From the NCBI RefSeq assembly GCF_000337495.1, contig NZ_AOIS01000067.1:1-64000 (forward strand): a DNA stretch of 64,000 nt. The letters are read 5' to 3'. The notes under the pieces are model-generated. The model searched no databases. It saw only the letters and a program-made list of their open reading frames with translations, and was not told the DNA's origin. The position numbers and the translations under genes are program-made. Below, one piece after another: positions 34,519 through 42,635 of the stretch (within the stretch, counting starts at the first letter, position 1; each line of letters begins with the position of its first letter). The stretch is from Haloterrigena salina JCM 13891. Its GTDB lineage: Archaea > Halobacteriota > Halobacteria > Halobacteriales > Natrialbaceae.

Positions 34519-35235
34519 TCACGACCGGCCGTCCTCGAAGGCGCGTTCGACCTCGAGCGCGGCCGTCCGGTCGTTCAGATCGACGCGCCGGGCGATTTCG
34601 GTTCCGGGACCGGCGTCGTCGCGCCGCCAGTCGTTCGGGTCGGTCCCGTCGGCCGCCGCGGCGCCGTCGGTCGACGTCGAGTCCGCCCGCGACGCGGTGG
34701 CTTCGACCGTCACCGGGTCGTCCCCCGACGCCGGTCCGTGTCCGGATCCTCGTCCGGCGTCGCCGACCGTGCGACGGGCGCGGCCGGCGTCCGGTTGCTG
34801 GGTCCACCCGGGAGCGCGCCCCGCGCCTGCCCCGATACCGAGACAGTCCCGACAGATGTCGTTGCTGCCCCACGCGAGCGTGTAGATCGGCACCCCCAGA
34901 ACGACGACCTGCCGGGCGTAGCGGCGGTGCACGCCGTCGTCGATGACGCGCTCGCAGTGGACGCAGCGCTGGGTCCCGGACTCGAGCGGACGATCCTCGA
35001 AGCGGTACTCGAGCCCGAACGTGTGGGCCGGATACAGCGGGAGCCCCTCGAGCGTCCAGAGGACGAACAGACTCACGCAGAACAGGACCGCCGAGATCCA
35101 GACCGCAACGTGCGGTTCGGCGACGACCATCGGTCCGGCGAACGATCCGACGAGGATCGCGACGGGGAGCAGCCGCCGTATCAGCGCGAATATCTCGACG
35201 TGGATGCGGATCGCTGCGTCGTCGGGCCGTTCCAT
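34519..35235 (-). CDS. Membrane protein with cytosolic zinc-ribbon
   Basis: A 238-residue protein of no known family. Two hydrophobic segments (about residues 20-62) are followed by RCVHCERVIDDG, then ICRDCLG, a probable zinc-ribbon of four cysteines. The C-terminal 110 residues are low-complexity, Ala/Asp/Gly-rich. I use the ATG at 35235 (MERPDDAAIRI). It lies between a MATE gene and scpA, transcribed in the same direction as both; no functional link is evident. Confidence 0.6.
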   Translation of the reverse strand: MERPDDAAIRIHVEIFALIRRLLPVAILVGSFAGPMVVAEPHVAVWISAVLFCVSLFVLWTLEGLPLYPAHTFGLEYRFEDRPLESGTQRCVHCERVIDDGVHRRYARQVVVLGVPIYTLAWGSNDICRDCLGIGAGAGRAPGWTQQPDAGRARRTVGDAGRGSGHGPASGDDPVTVEATASRADSTSTDGAAAADGTDPNDWRRDDAGPGTEIARRVDLNDRTAALEVERAFEDGRS

Positions 35236-35312
35236 CGACTCGACGTTCGGACAGCGACTGGTAAACGTTTGTGGCAATCCGTCACCGCGGTGTCACGACC
35301 AGCGCGGCGGCC

Positions 35313-36386
35313 TCAGTCGGCGATCGCTTCGTTCGCGTCCGCCTCCGCGGCGGCGTTCTGGATCCAGAGGTCGCCGAACAGTTCGTCCTGCTCGAGGCGG
35401 ATCCGGCCGCGGTGGGCGAGAAAGAGCAGCGCCAGGTAGGTCATCACGCGGGTCCCGCCGACGGCCTCGATTTCGGCGTACAACACCTCCTCGCGGCCCG
35501 CCTCGTACTGGGCCTCGAGTTCGGCCTCGACGTCGTCGATGACGGCCTCGATGTCCTCCTCGTGAGTCGTGTGGGTGACGTCGTCGCTGGTCGGTTCGTC
35601 GTCGACCCGGAAGTCGTCGTTGGCGTGGTAGTCGAGTTCCTGGACGCCACGGTCGTACCCCTGGGGCGACTCGCTCGTGTCGTAACTGCGCGATTCCTTC
35701 CACCAGGAGTCGCGCTCGGCCGACCGCAGTTCCCGGACGAGTTCGTCCAGCGTCTCCGGCTTGCCGCGGGCCTGTTTGCGCTCGAGACGCCGTTCCATCT
35801 CCGCCTCGAGGCTCTCGACGGGGTCGAATCCGGGCGGGTGCGCGCCGCCGTCGTCGCCCTCGGGCTCCATCGCTCCCTCGTCGGCGAAGGGGGCCTCCCA
35901 CGGCGGCAGTTCCTCCTCCTCGGGCTCGTCGGTGGCGAACAGCTCGTCGCTTTTCATCCGCAGGAGGACGCTCGCGTAGAACAGCGCTCGCCCCGAGGTT
36001 CGCAGGTCGGCGTCGTCCAGCGCCTCGAGGAACTTGTCCGTCACCCGCACGACGTCGATGTCCCACGGGTCGATCTCGCCCTCCTTGGCGAGTTGCACCA
36101 GCAACTCGACGGGCTCGACTTCGTCGTCCTCGTCGCCCGCTTCGTCCGCGCCGGCGTCGGCATCCGCGTCCGCCGTCTCGTCCTCCGAAAACTCGAGGAC
36201 CGACGACTCAGCGTCGGCGTCTCGAGGGGCGGCATCCGCACTCGAGTCGCCGGGCCGCTCGCGGTCCTCGTGTCCGGAGATATTCAAGGGGATGTCGTCC
36301 TGTCCCCCGTCCGTATAGAACTCGTCTCGATCGGCGGCCTGCGAGTCACTCCGTTCTTCGGAGTCGCTTCGCGACTCCCTAGTCAC
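35313..36386 (-). CDS. scpA: Segregation and condensation protein A (ScpA)
   Basis: A 357-residue kleisin partner of SMC. The core ScpA pattern is present: VELLVQLAKEGEIDPWDIDVV near residues 95-115, then LFYASVLLRMKSDELF, and a C-terminal winged helix with VMTYLALLFLAHRGRIRLEQ. It starts at a GTG overlapping the smc stop by 8 bp; a ggaggt Shine-Dalgarno sits 8 nt before it (36395-36400). The first 90 residues are an acidic haloarchaeal extension whose very start (ESRSDSEERSDS) derives from a palindromic sequence. It acts with SMC in chromosome compaction. Confidence 0.92.
   Translation of the reverse strand: MTRESRSDSEERSDSQAADRDEFYTDGGQDDIPLNISGHEDRERPGDSSADAAPRDADAESSVLEFSEDETADADADAGADEAGDEDDEVEPVELLVQLAKEGEIDPWDIDVVRVTDKFLEALDDADLRTSGRALFYASVLLRMKSDELFATDEPEEEELPPWEAPFADEGAMEPEGDDGGAHPPGFDPVESLEAEMERRLERKQARGKPETLDELVRELRSAERDSWWKESRSYDTSESPQGYDRGVQELDYHANDDFRVDDEPTSDDVTHTTHEEDIEAVIDDVEAELEAQYEAGREEVLYAEIEAVGGTRVMTYLALLFLAHRGRIRLEQDELFGDLWIQNAAAEADANEAIAD
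36361..36377 (-). repeat. 7+3+7 palindrome at the scpA start
   Basis: gagtcgc-ttc-gcgactc is a perfect 7-bp inverted repeat with TTC loop. It matches the copy at 23477-23493 except for one base on each arm (G/C replaced by T/A), which keeps the pairing. A second stem, actccg/cggagt (36348-36353 with 36359-36364), adjoins it. Both lie within the coding sequence. Confidence 0.6.
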
Positions 36387-39300
36387 TAACGGGCACCTCC
36401 TCACCACTCGCCTCGGCGCCGTCGCTCAGGTCGATCCCGGTGACGGCGCTGACGTTGTCCTGTTGCATCGTGACGCCGATCGCCCGCTCGGAGCGGTCGA
36501 GCATCGCCGAGCGGTGGGAGACGACGACGAACTGGGCCTCGTCGGCGAGTTCGTCGACCATCTCGCCGATGCGCTCGGCGTTGACCGCGTCGAGGAAGGC
36601 GTCGACCTCGTCTAAGGCGTAGAACGGCGCCGGGTTGTGCCGCTGGATCGCGAAGATGAAGGCCAGCGCGGTCAACGACTTCTCGCCGCCGGACATCGCG
36701 TCCAGTCGCTGAATAGGCTTGTCGCCCGGCTGGGCCTTCATCGTCAGCCCGCCGTCGAAGGGGTCCTCCTCGTTCTCCAGGTGCAGCGTACCAGTCCCCT
36801 CCGAGAGCTTCTCGAAGATCTCCGTAAACTGCGCGGCGATCTCGTCGTAGGAGTCCATGAACGTCGCCTTCTTCTGGGCCTCGTACTGCTCGATCCGGTC
36901 GCGGATCCCCTCCGCTTCCTCGACCAGCGTCGCCTTCGCGTCCTCGAGTTCCTCGAGGTCGCTTTTGACCTCGTCGTACTCGTCGATCGCGAGCATGTTC
37001 ACCGGCTCCATCGCCTCCATGTCCGCTCCCAGGAGGTCGATCATCTCGAGGACGGTCTCGTGGTCGGGGACGTCCTCGGGGTCGTAGTCGCCGACCTCCG
37101 ACTCGAGGCTCTCGATCTCCCACTCGAGGTCGCCGACGCGGTTGCGACAGTCCTCGAGTTTGCTCTCGACGGCGTTGACCCGATCCTGTTGCTGGTCGCG
37201 TTCGGCCCGCGCGTCGGCGAGTTCGTCCTTGAGCTCGCTGCGCTCTTCCTTGAGTTCGGTGAGCTCTTCCTCTAACTCCGCGACGGCCTCGCGTTTGTCC
37301 TCGAGTTTCGCTTCCTTCGCCTCGATTTCGTCCTCGAACTCCTCGATCTGCTCCTCGTGTTCGGCCTTGCGGTTCTGGGCCGCCTCGATCTCGTCGTGGC
37401 GGTCCTCGATGGCGTCCTCGGCGTACTCCTTCTCCAAGCTCAGCTCGTTGAGCGTGCTGTCGAGGTCGGCGATCTGGTCCTCGCGGTCGTCGATCTCGGC
37501 CTCGAGGTCCTCGATCTGAGCGGTGAGTTCGGGGATCTTCGAGTCCTCGAGTTCGGTCTCGAGGTCTGCGATGTCGGCCTCGATCTCCTCGACCGCGGCG
37601 GTCTTCTCCTCGATCTCTCCGGAGATTTCGGTCATCCGCTCGTCGACGGACTCGCGTTCGTCCTCCAGTTCGTCGAGATCGTCCTCGAGGGCCTCGATCT
37701 CGGCCTCGATGGTTTCGCGCTTCTCCGCGAGGTTCTCGCGTTCGTTCTCGATCGACCGCACCTCGTCGGTCGCGTCGGTCTTGCGGTCGCGGGCGTCGTC
37801 CAGCCGCTCCTCGACGTCCCGAAGCTCCTCGCGGAGGGACTCGCGCTCCTCCTGGAGGTCGGTGATCTGCTTGGCGACGCGCTCGAGTTGGCCCTCGCCG
37901 CCGCCGGTAAAGGAGTAGCGCGAGCCGCTGCCGGAGCCGCCGGTCATCGCGCCGCTCTTCTCGACCAAGTCGCCGTCGAGGGTGACCATGCGGTAGTCGC
38001 CCATGTACGAGCGGGCGGTCTCCAAGTCCTCGACCACGAGGGTGTCGCCGAGCACGTACGAGAAGACGCCGGCGAACTGGTCGTCGAAGTCGACGAGGTT
38101 GTACGCGAAGTCGACGACGCCCGGATCGCTCGGCGCCGACGGCAGTCGGCGCTGGCTCATGTCCGTCAGCGGGAGGAAGGTCGCCCGCCCCGCGTTGCGG
38201 GACTTGAGGTGGTCGATACACTGCTGGCCGACGACGTCGTCGTCGACGACCACGTTCGCGAGGCGTCCGCCGGCCGCGGTCTCGCAGGCGACGGCGTACT
38301 CGCCCGGCACCGACCCCAGCTGGGCGACGGCGCCGTGGACGCCGTTGATCCCCGCGTTGAGGATCGTCGTTACCGCGCGGCCGAAGGAGGTGTCACCGCT
38401 CTCGCCCGCGTTCGCCTCGAGTTCGGCGTACTCCTGCTGTTTGGCCTGAATCTCGTCGTCCAGTTCGTCGACGTCGGACTGGATGCGGCGCTTCTCGCTT
38501 TTGAGGTCGTCGACGACACCCGCGATGTTCTCGCGGTTCTTCTCGGCCTTCTCGAGTTCCCGCTCGAGGTCGTTGCGCTTGCTCTCGATCTCGGGGATCT
38601 CCTCGCGTTTGTCCTCGATCGCCGCCTCCTTCTCTTCGATTTCGGTCGAGCGGCGGCGGGCCTCGTCGAGCAGGCGGTCCTGCTCGCGTTGGAGATCGTT
38701 CTTCTCGGTCTTCGCTTCCTCGAGTTCCTCCTTGCGCTCGGCGAGTTCGGCCTTCAGTTCGTCGAACTCGGTGTCGACGGCCTCGATCTCGGCCTCGAGT
38801 TCGTCGCGTTCGGTTTCCCGTTCCTGAATCTCGCTCTTGAGCGAGGCCTTCTCGAGTTTGTGCTCGCGCATCTCGGCCTCGAGGTCGTCGATCTGTTCTT
38901 GCTTGCGGTCGATCTCGACGAACGCCTCGCGGCGGTTCGATTCGGCCTCCTCGATGGCCGCCTCGCTGGCCTCGATCTTGTCCTCGAACCGGGAAATCTC
39001 GCCTTTGATCTCCTCGATTTCGCTCTTGATCCGGAGCTGTTCGTCCTCTCCCTTGCGCTCGATTTCCGCGTTGAGATCCTCCAGATCTTCCTGGAGGCGG
39101 ACGACCGTTCCCTGGCGCTCGTCGAGTTCGCGCTGGAGCTCCTCGAGTTCGTCCTCGAGTTCGGCGGCCGTCTCCTCGGCGTCGGCGAGTTCGTCGCGTT
39201 TCTCCTCGAGTTCGCTGGCTTTCTTGTAGCCCTCGTACTCCTCCTTCTCGCGGCGCAGGCGGCGGTAGCGCATGGCCTGCCGGCGCTCGTCGGCGAGCTG

Positions 39301-39969
39301 GTCTAAGCGGTCGCGCTTCTCTTCGATCCGCAACTCGGCCTCGTCGATGCGTTCCTCGACGATCTCGAGCTCCTCGAAGGCGTCCTCCTTTTTCGCGTCG
39401 AACTCGGCGACGCCCGCGATCTCGTCGATGATCTCCCGGCGGGCGTGGGGCGTCATGTTGATGATCTCGGTGACGTCGCCCTGCATGACGACGTTGTACC
39501 CCTCCGGCGTGACGCCCGCCTGCGCGAGGAGGTCCTGAATGTCCGAGAGGTTGACCGAGCGGTCGTTCAGGTAGTAGTAGGAGTAGTAGTTGTCCTCGGT
39601 CTCCTTGACCCGGCGGCGGATGCGGATCTCGTCGACATCGCCGACGTCCTCGCTGCCGGCGGCGTTGACGACCTGCGACCGAGTGAGCGTCTCGTCGGAA
39701 TTATCGAGGATGACCTCGACGGTCGCCTCCCGGGGGCCGCCGGAGTTATCGCCGTCGTCGTGCCCGGGATTGTAGATGAGATCGGTCAGCTTCTCCGCCC
39801 GGATCCCGCGGGTGCGGGCCAGTCCGAGCGCGAAGAGGACGGCGTCGATGATGTTCGACTTGCCCGAGCCGTTCGGGCCCGTGATAACCGTGAAATCCTC
39901 GTAGAACGGAATTTTCGTCTTTCGGCCGAAGCTCTTGAAATTGTCCAGAACGAGTGCCTTGATATACAT
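36379..39969 (-). CDS. smc: Chromosome segregation ATPase SMC
   Basis: A 1196-residue SMC protein that folds and separates chromosomes as a dimer with ScpA. The ATPase head halves are at the termini: Walker A GPNGSGKS at residues 31-38, signature MSGGEKS near 1093, and Walker B FYALDEVDAFLD after it. Two long Glu/Arg/Lys-rich coiled-coil arms flank a globular hinge of about residues 525-680 with GAVAQLGSVPGEYA and the glycine-rich GGSGSGSR. Length is normal. It is first in the smc-scpA pair; a small coiled-coil protein gene lies upstream. Confidence 0.98.
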   Translation of the reverse strand: MYIKALVLDNFKSFGRKTKIPFYEDFTVITGPNGSGKSNIIDAVLFALGLARTRGIRAEKLTDLIYNPGHDDGDNSGGPREATVEVILDNSDETLTRSQVVNAAGSEDVGDVDEIRIRRRVKETEDNYYSYYYLNDRSVNLSDIQDLLAQAGVTPEGYNVVMQGDVTEIINMTPHARREIIDEIAGVAEFDAKKEDAFEELEIVEERIDEAELRIEEKRDRLDQLADERRQAMRYRRLRREKEEYEGYKKASELEEKRDELADAEETAAELEDELEELQRELDERQGTVVRLQEDLEDLNAEIERKGEDEQLRIKSEIEEIKGEISRFEDKIEASEAAIEEAESNRREAFVEIDRKQEQIDDLEAEMREHKLEKASLKSEIQERETERDELEAEIEAVDTEFDELKAELAERKEELEEAKTEKNDLQREQDRLLDEARRRSTEIEEKEAAIEDKREEIPEIESKRNDLERELEKAEKNRENIAGVVDDLKSEKRRIQSDVDELDDEIQAKQQEYAELEANAGESGDTSFGRAVTTILNAGINGVHGAVAQLGSVPGEYAVACETAAGGRLANVVVDDDVVGQQCIDHLKSRNAGRATFLPLTDMSQRRLPSAPSDPGVVDFAYNLVDFDDQFAGVFSYVLGDTLVVEDLETARSYMGDYRMVTLDGDLVEKSGAMTGGSGSGSRYSFTGGGEGQLERVAKQITDLQEERESLREELRDVEERLDDARDRKTDATDEVRSIENERENLAEKRETIEAEIEALEDDLDELEDERESVDERMTEISGEIEEKTAAVEEIEADIADLETELEDSKIPELTAQIEDLEAEIDDREDQIADLDSTLNELSLEKEYAEDAIEDRHDEIEAAQNRKAEHEEQIEEFEDEIEAKEAKLEDKREAVAELEEELTELKEERSELKDELADARAERDQQQDRVNAVESKLEDCRNRVGDLEWEIESLESEVGDYDPEDVPDHETVLEMIDLLGADMEAMEPVNMLAIDEYDEVKSDLEELEDAKATLVEEAEGIRDRIEQYEAQKKATFMDSYDEIAAQFTEIFEKLSEGTGTLHLENEEDPFDGGLTMKAQPGDKPIQRLDAMSGGEKSLTALAFIFAIQRHNPAPFYALDEVDAFLDAVNAERIGEMVDELADEAQFVVVSHRSAMLDRSERAIGVTMQQDNVSAVTGIDLSDGAEASGEEVPVSD

Positions 39970-40052
39970 TCTCTTAGCGCGCCCTCCATCCCTGCGGGGA
40001 ATCGTGGTCGCTGCGGTCGCGATATCGGTGCGACCGAGCCGTGACCACGCGG

Positions 40053-40364
40053 TTATGCGACAATAATATCGTCGCTACCTGAGTCTTCCGCTTCGTCGGT
40101 CGTCGTCTCGTCGTCCGCTTCGGCGTCGGCTGCGGCCTCGGCGACCTCGTCCGGTTCGGCCTCCGCGGTCACGTCGGCGTCCGGTTCGCTGTCGCCCTCG
40201 GTGGCGCGCCGATTGGGTACGCGCGTCGGCGTCTCGGCGTCGAGTTCGGCCTCGAGAACGCGAATCCGCTCCTTGGCTTCGATCAGTTCGTCCGTCAGTC
40301 CCTCCACCGTCGACTCGAGTTCCGCAACCGTCGATTCGAGCTCTTCGACGCGGTTGTTCGGCAT
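40053..40364 (-). CDS. Small coiled-coil acidic protein upstream of smc
   Basis: A 103-residue protein whose first 50 residues form a heptad-patterned coiled coil (VEELESTVAELESTVEGL), followed by a disordered tail of Asp, Glu and Ala ending DDIIVA. I recognise no enzyme or DNA-binding motif. It lies 83 bp before smc in the same direction and might belong to the same functional block, but this rests on position alone. A TATA-like tttatgtg on the minus strand (40386-40393) is 22-29 nt before its ATG. Confidence 0.65.
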   Translation of the reverse strand: MPNNRVEELESTVAELESTVEGLTDELIEAKERIRVLEAELDAETPTRVPNRRATEGDSEPDADVTAEAEPDEVAEAAADAEADDETTTDEAEDSGSDDIIVA

Positions 40365-40491
40365 ACCCTCTAGGGGTCTGTCTGGACACATAAACGTACG
40401 TCAGACAATACTATCCGTTCTGGTACTTTCCGAACGGTCGCGACCGTCGGGCCGCGTAACGAGCCGACGACGCCGGGGCGGCCGGCGGCGC

Positions 40492-40800
40492 TCAGTTATC
40501 GTCTTCGCGCCACTTGTGCTCGCATTCGGTACAGATGAAGAATCGCGTCTCGGACTCGTCGGCCGAGCGGATCTGTTGCATGTACCAGTGGGCGCGGTCG
40601 TTGCCGCACTCGGGACAGTGGGCGTCGGTCTCGGGCAGCGAGGTCTCACCGGAGGACTCGATGATCTCGCTGGCCTCCTGGCTGTCGGTCACGACGTACT
40701 CATCCGCGTCGCCCTTGGGTTCCGTGTAGCCGCAGCTTCCGCACTTCCAGAGGCCGTCGTCGGCTTTCATCATCGAACCGCATTCGTCACAAAATTCCAT
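40492..40800 (-). CDS. tfs: Transcription factor S (TFS, TFIIS/RPB9-like)
   Basis: A 102-residue two-zinc-ribbon protein that stimulates RNA cleavage by backtracked archaeal RNA polymerase. The N-ribbon has CDECG and CGSCG, the C-ribbon CPECG and CTECEHKW, and the acidic hairpin RSADESETRF contains the Asp-Glu pair that reaches the polymerase active site. Length matches archaeal TFS. A TATA-like taagtcgc region precedes it at about 40826-40834 (cttaagtcg on the plus strand). It is divergent from glmM. Confidence 0.96.
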   Translation of the reverse strand: MEFCDECGSMMKADDGLWKCGSCGYTEPKGDADEYVVTDSQEASEIIESSGETSLPETDAHCPECGNDRAHWYMQQIRSADESETRFFICTECEHKWREDDN

Positions 40801-40942
40801 CGTTGTCCGGGATACGTCGGCCGAGCGACTTAAGCCACCCGTTCCGGTCCCCCGGCCGTCGCGTCGGCGTCACGGCCGTCGGTTTTCCTCGAGTCGCGGG
40901 ATCGAGATACACATTCTCACACGCGGGCAGACGGGATTCCTG

Positions 40943-40952
40943 TTTTTATATA
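40943..40952 (+). promoter_or_regulatory. TATA box for glmM
   Basis: tttttatata lies 23-32 nt before the ATG at 40975, a strong leaderless promoter in GC-rich DNA. It rules out the longer upstream frame. Confidence 0.65.
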
Positions 40953-40974
40953 GCCGGTTGTGATACGCTCGGGT

Positions 40975-42315
40975 ATGTTCGGAACGAGCGGTATCAGGGG
41001 CGCGGTGGGTGACGAGGTGACGGCCGAACTGGCGCTGTCCGTCGGCCGCGCGCTCGCTACAGAGGGGTACGAACGCGTCGTCGTCGGTCGCGACGTCCGC
41101 GAGAGCGGGACGGTTCTGGTCGACGCGCTGACCGCCGGCGTCCGCGAGTGCGGCGGCGACGTCGTCGACGTGGGCGTCGCGCCGACGCCGACGGTCGCCC
41201 GCGGCGTCGACTGGCTCGAGGCCGACGCGGGCGTCGTGATCACGGCCTCGCACAACCCGGCCACGGACAACGGCATCAAACTCTGGTCGCCCTCCGGCCA
41301 GGCCTTCGACGCCGAGCGCCGCGAGACCATCGCGAGCCGCGTCGAGACCGACCGGTACGACCTCGCGGCCTGGGACGGACTCGGGAGCCGAAGCCGGAAC
41401 GACGGACTGCTCGAGCGCCACGTCGAGGCGATCGCGGACCGCGTCGACGGCCTCGAGGGGCTGGACGTCGTCGTCGACGTCGGTAACGGCGCCGGGAGCG
41501 TGACCGCCGACGCCCTCCTCGAGTTGGGCGCGTCGGTCCGCACCTTGAACGCCCAGCAGGACGGCCGGTTCCCCGGTCGCCCCAGCGAACCAAACGAGGA
41601 GACGCTCGGGGATCTCCAGAAACTCGTCGGCGCGACCGACGCCGATCTGGGCGTAGCACACGACGGCGACGGCGACCGGATGGTGGCCGTCGACGAGCGC
41701 GGCCGGTTCGTCCCGAAGGACCTCCTGCTCGCGCTGTTCGCCCGCGAGGCGGTCGGCACCGGCGACCGGGTCGCCGCGCCCGTGGACACGAGCCTCGCCG
41801 TCGACGACGCGCTCGCGGACGTCGGCGCCTCGGTGACCCGCACCGCCGTCGGCGACGTCTACGTCGCCGAGCGGGCGACCGAACCCGACGTCGTCTTCGG
41901 CGGCGAACCCAGCGGCGCGTGGATCTGGCCCGACGAGACGCTCTCTCCGGACGGCCCGCTGGCGGCCGCCAAACTCGCGGCGATGGCCGCCGACGAGGGC
42001 TCGCTCGCGAGTCTGGTCGACGACCTCGAGACCTACCCCATCCGCCGGACTTCGATCGAAGTCGACGACAAGGAACGGGTCATGGAAACCGTCGAGTCGA
42101 CCGTCCGCGAGCGCTACGACGAGATCGACGCCTTAGACGGCGTCCGCATCGATCACGGCGACGGCTGGACGCTCGTCCGCCCCAGTGGCACCGAACCCGT
42201 CGTCCGTATCACCGCCGAAGCCCGCGACGACGAGCGCGCCGAGGCGCTGTTCGAGGACGCCCGCGAAATCGTCCTCGAGGCGAACGAGGAATCGGACGTG
42301 GCCGCCGCGGAGTGA
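40975..42315 (+). CDS. glmM: Phosphoglucosamine mutase-type alpha-D-phosphohexomutase
   Basis: A 446-residue phosphohexomutase. It opens MFGTSGIRGAVGDEV, the active-site serine lies in TASHNPATDNGIK, the metal loop is DGDGDR, the sugar loop GGEPSGAW, and the phosphate loop RPSGTEPVVRI. The GEPSGAW loop is consistent with an N-acetylglucosamine or glucosamine phosphate mutase rather than a phosphomannomutase, but this is weak. It supplies precursors for surface glycans. It ends shortly before a structured 320-bp intergenic region. Confidence 0.9.
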   Translation: MFGTSGIRGAVGDEVTAELALSVGRALATEGYERVVVGRDVRESGTVLVDALTAGVRECGGDVVDVGVAPTPTVARGVDWLEADAGVVITASHNPATDNGIKLWSPSGQAFDAERRETIASRVETDRYDLAAWDGLGSRSRNDGLLERHVEAIADRVDGLEGLDVVVDVGNGAGSVTADALLELGASVRTLNAQQDGRFPGRPSEPNEETLGDLQKLVGATDADLGVAHDGDGDRMVAVDERGRFVPKDLLLALFAREAVGTGDRVAAPVDTSLAVDDALADVGASVTRTAVGDVYVAERATEPDVVFGGEPSGAWIWPDETLSPDGPLAAAKLAAMAADEGSLASLVDDLETYPIRRTSIEVDDKERVMETVESTVRERYDEIDALDGVRIDHGDGWTLVRPSGTEPVVRITAEARDDERAEALFEDAREIVLEANEESDVAAAE

Positions 42316-42375
42316 ACTAACGAATTCGGATTCCTCACTTCTCTTCCCACTGAACCATCCGCAGTGGTGCGTGCT

Positions 42376-42439
42376 GAGCACCAGTGAGCGATAGCGAGGC
42401 CGAACGGAGTGACGGCCTCAGAAAAGCGAACTGGTGCTC
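42376..42439 (+). repeat. Nested inverted-repeat element downstream of glmM
   Basis: gagcaccagt (42376-42385) pairs with actggtgctc (42430-42439), and inside it gaggccg (42396-42402) pairs with cggcctc (42413-42419). Around it, short motifs of the gagcga/gtgaacgcagtgaacg type repeat out to about 42485. The remainder of 42316-42635 holds no gene. It may be a structured RNA in the glmM 3' region or a copy of a dispersed palindromic element. Confidence 0.5.
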
Positions 42440-42635
42440 GAACACACGCGAGGGATGAGCGAGTGAACGCAGTGAACGAGTGAATCGGTTGGGGAGGGCG
42501 TGGCGATTTCTTGTTGCCACGCTAGCAGGACACTTCTCGATCGTCTCCGCGTTCGCTTCGAGAGTGTCGTAGCTCGAGTAGCGGACTGGCCGTATCGGAT
42601 CGCAGTACGCCCGAAAATCCTCGAGAACTGATCGA

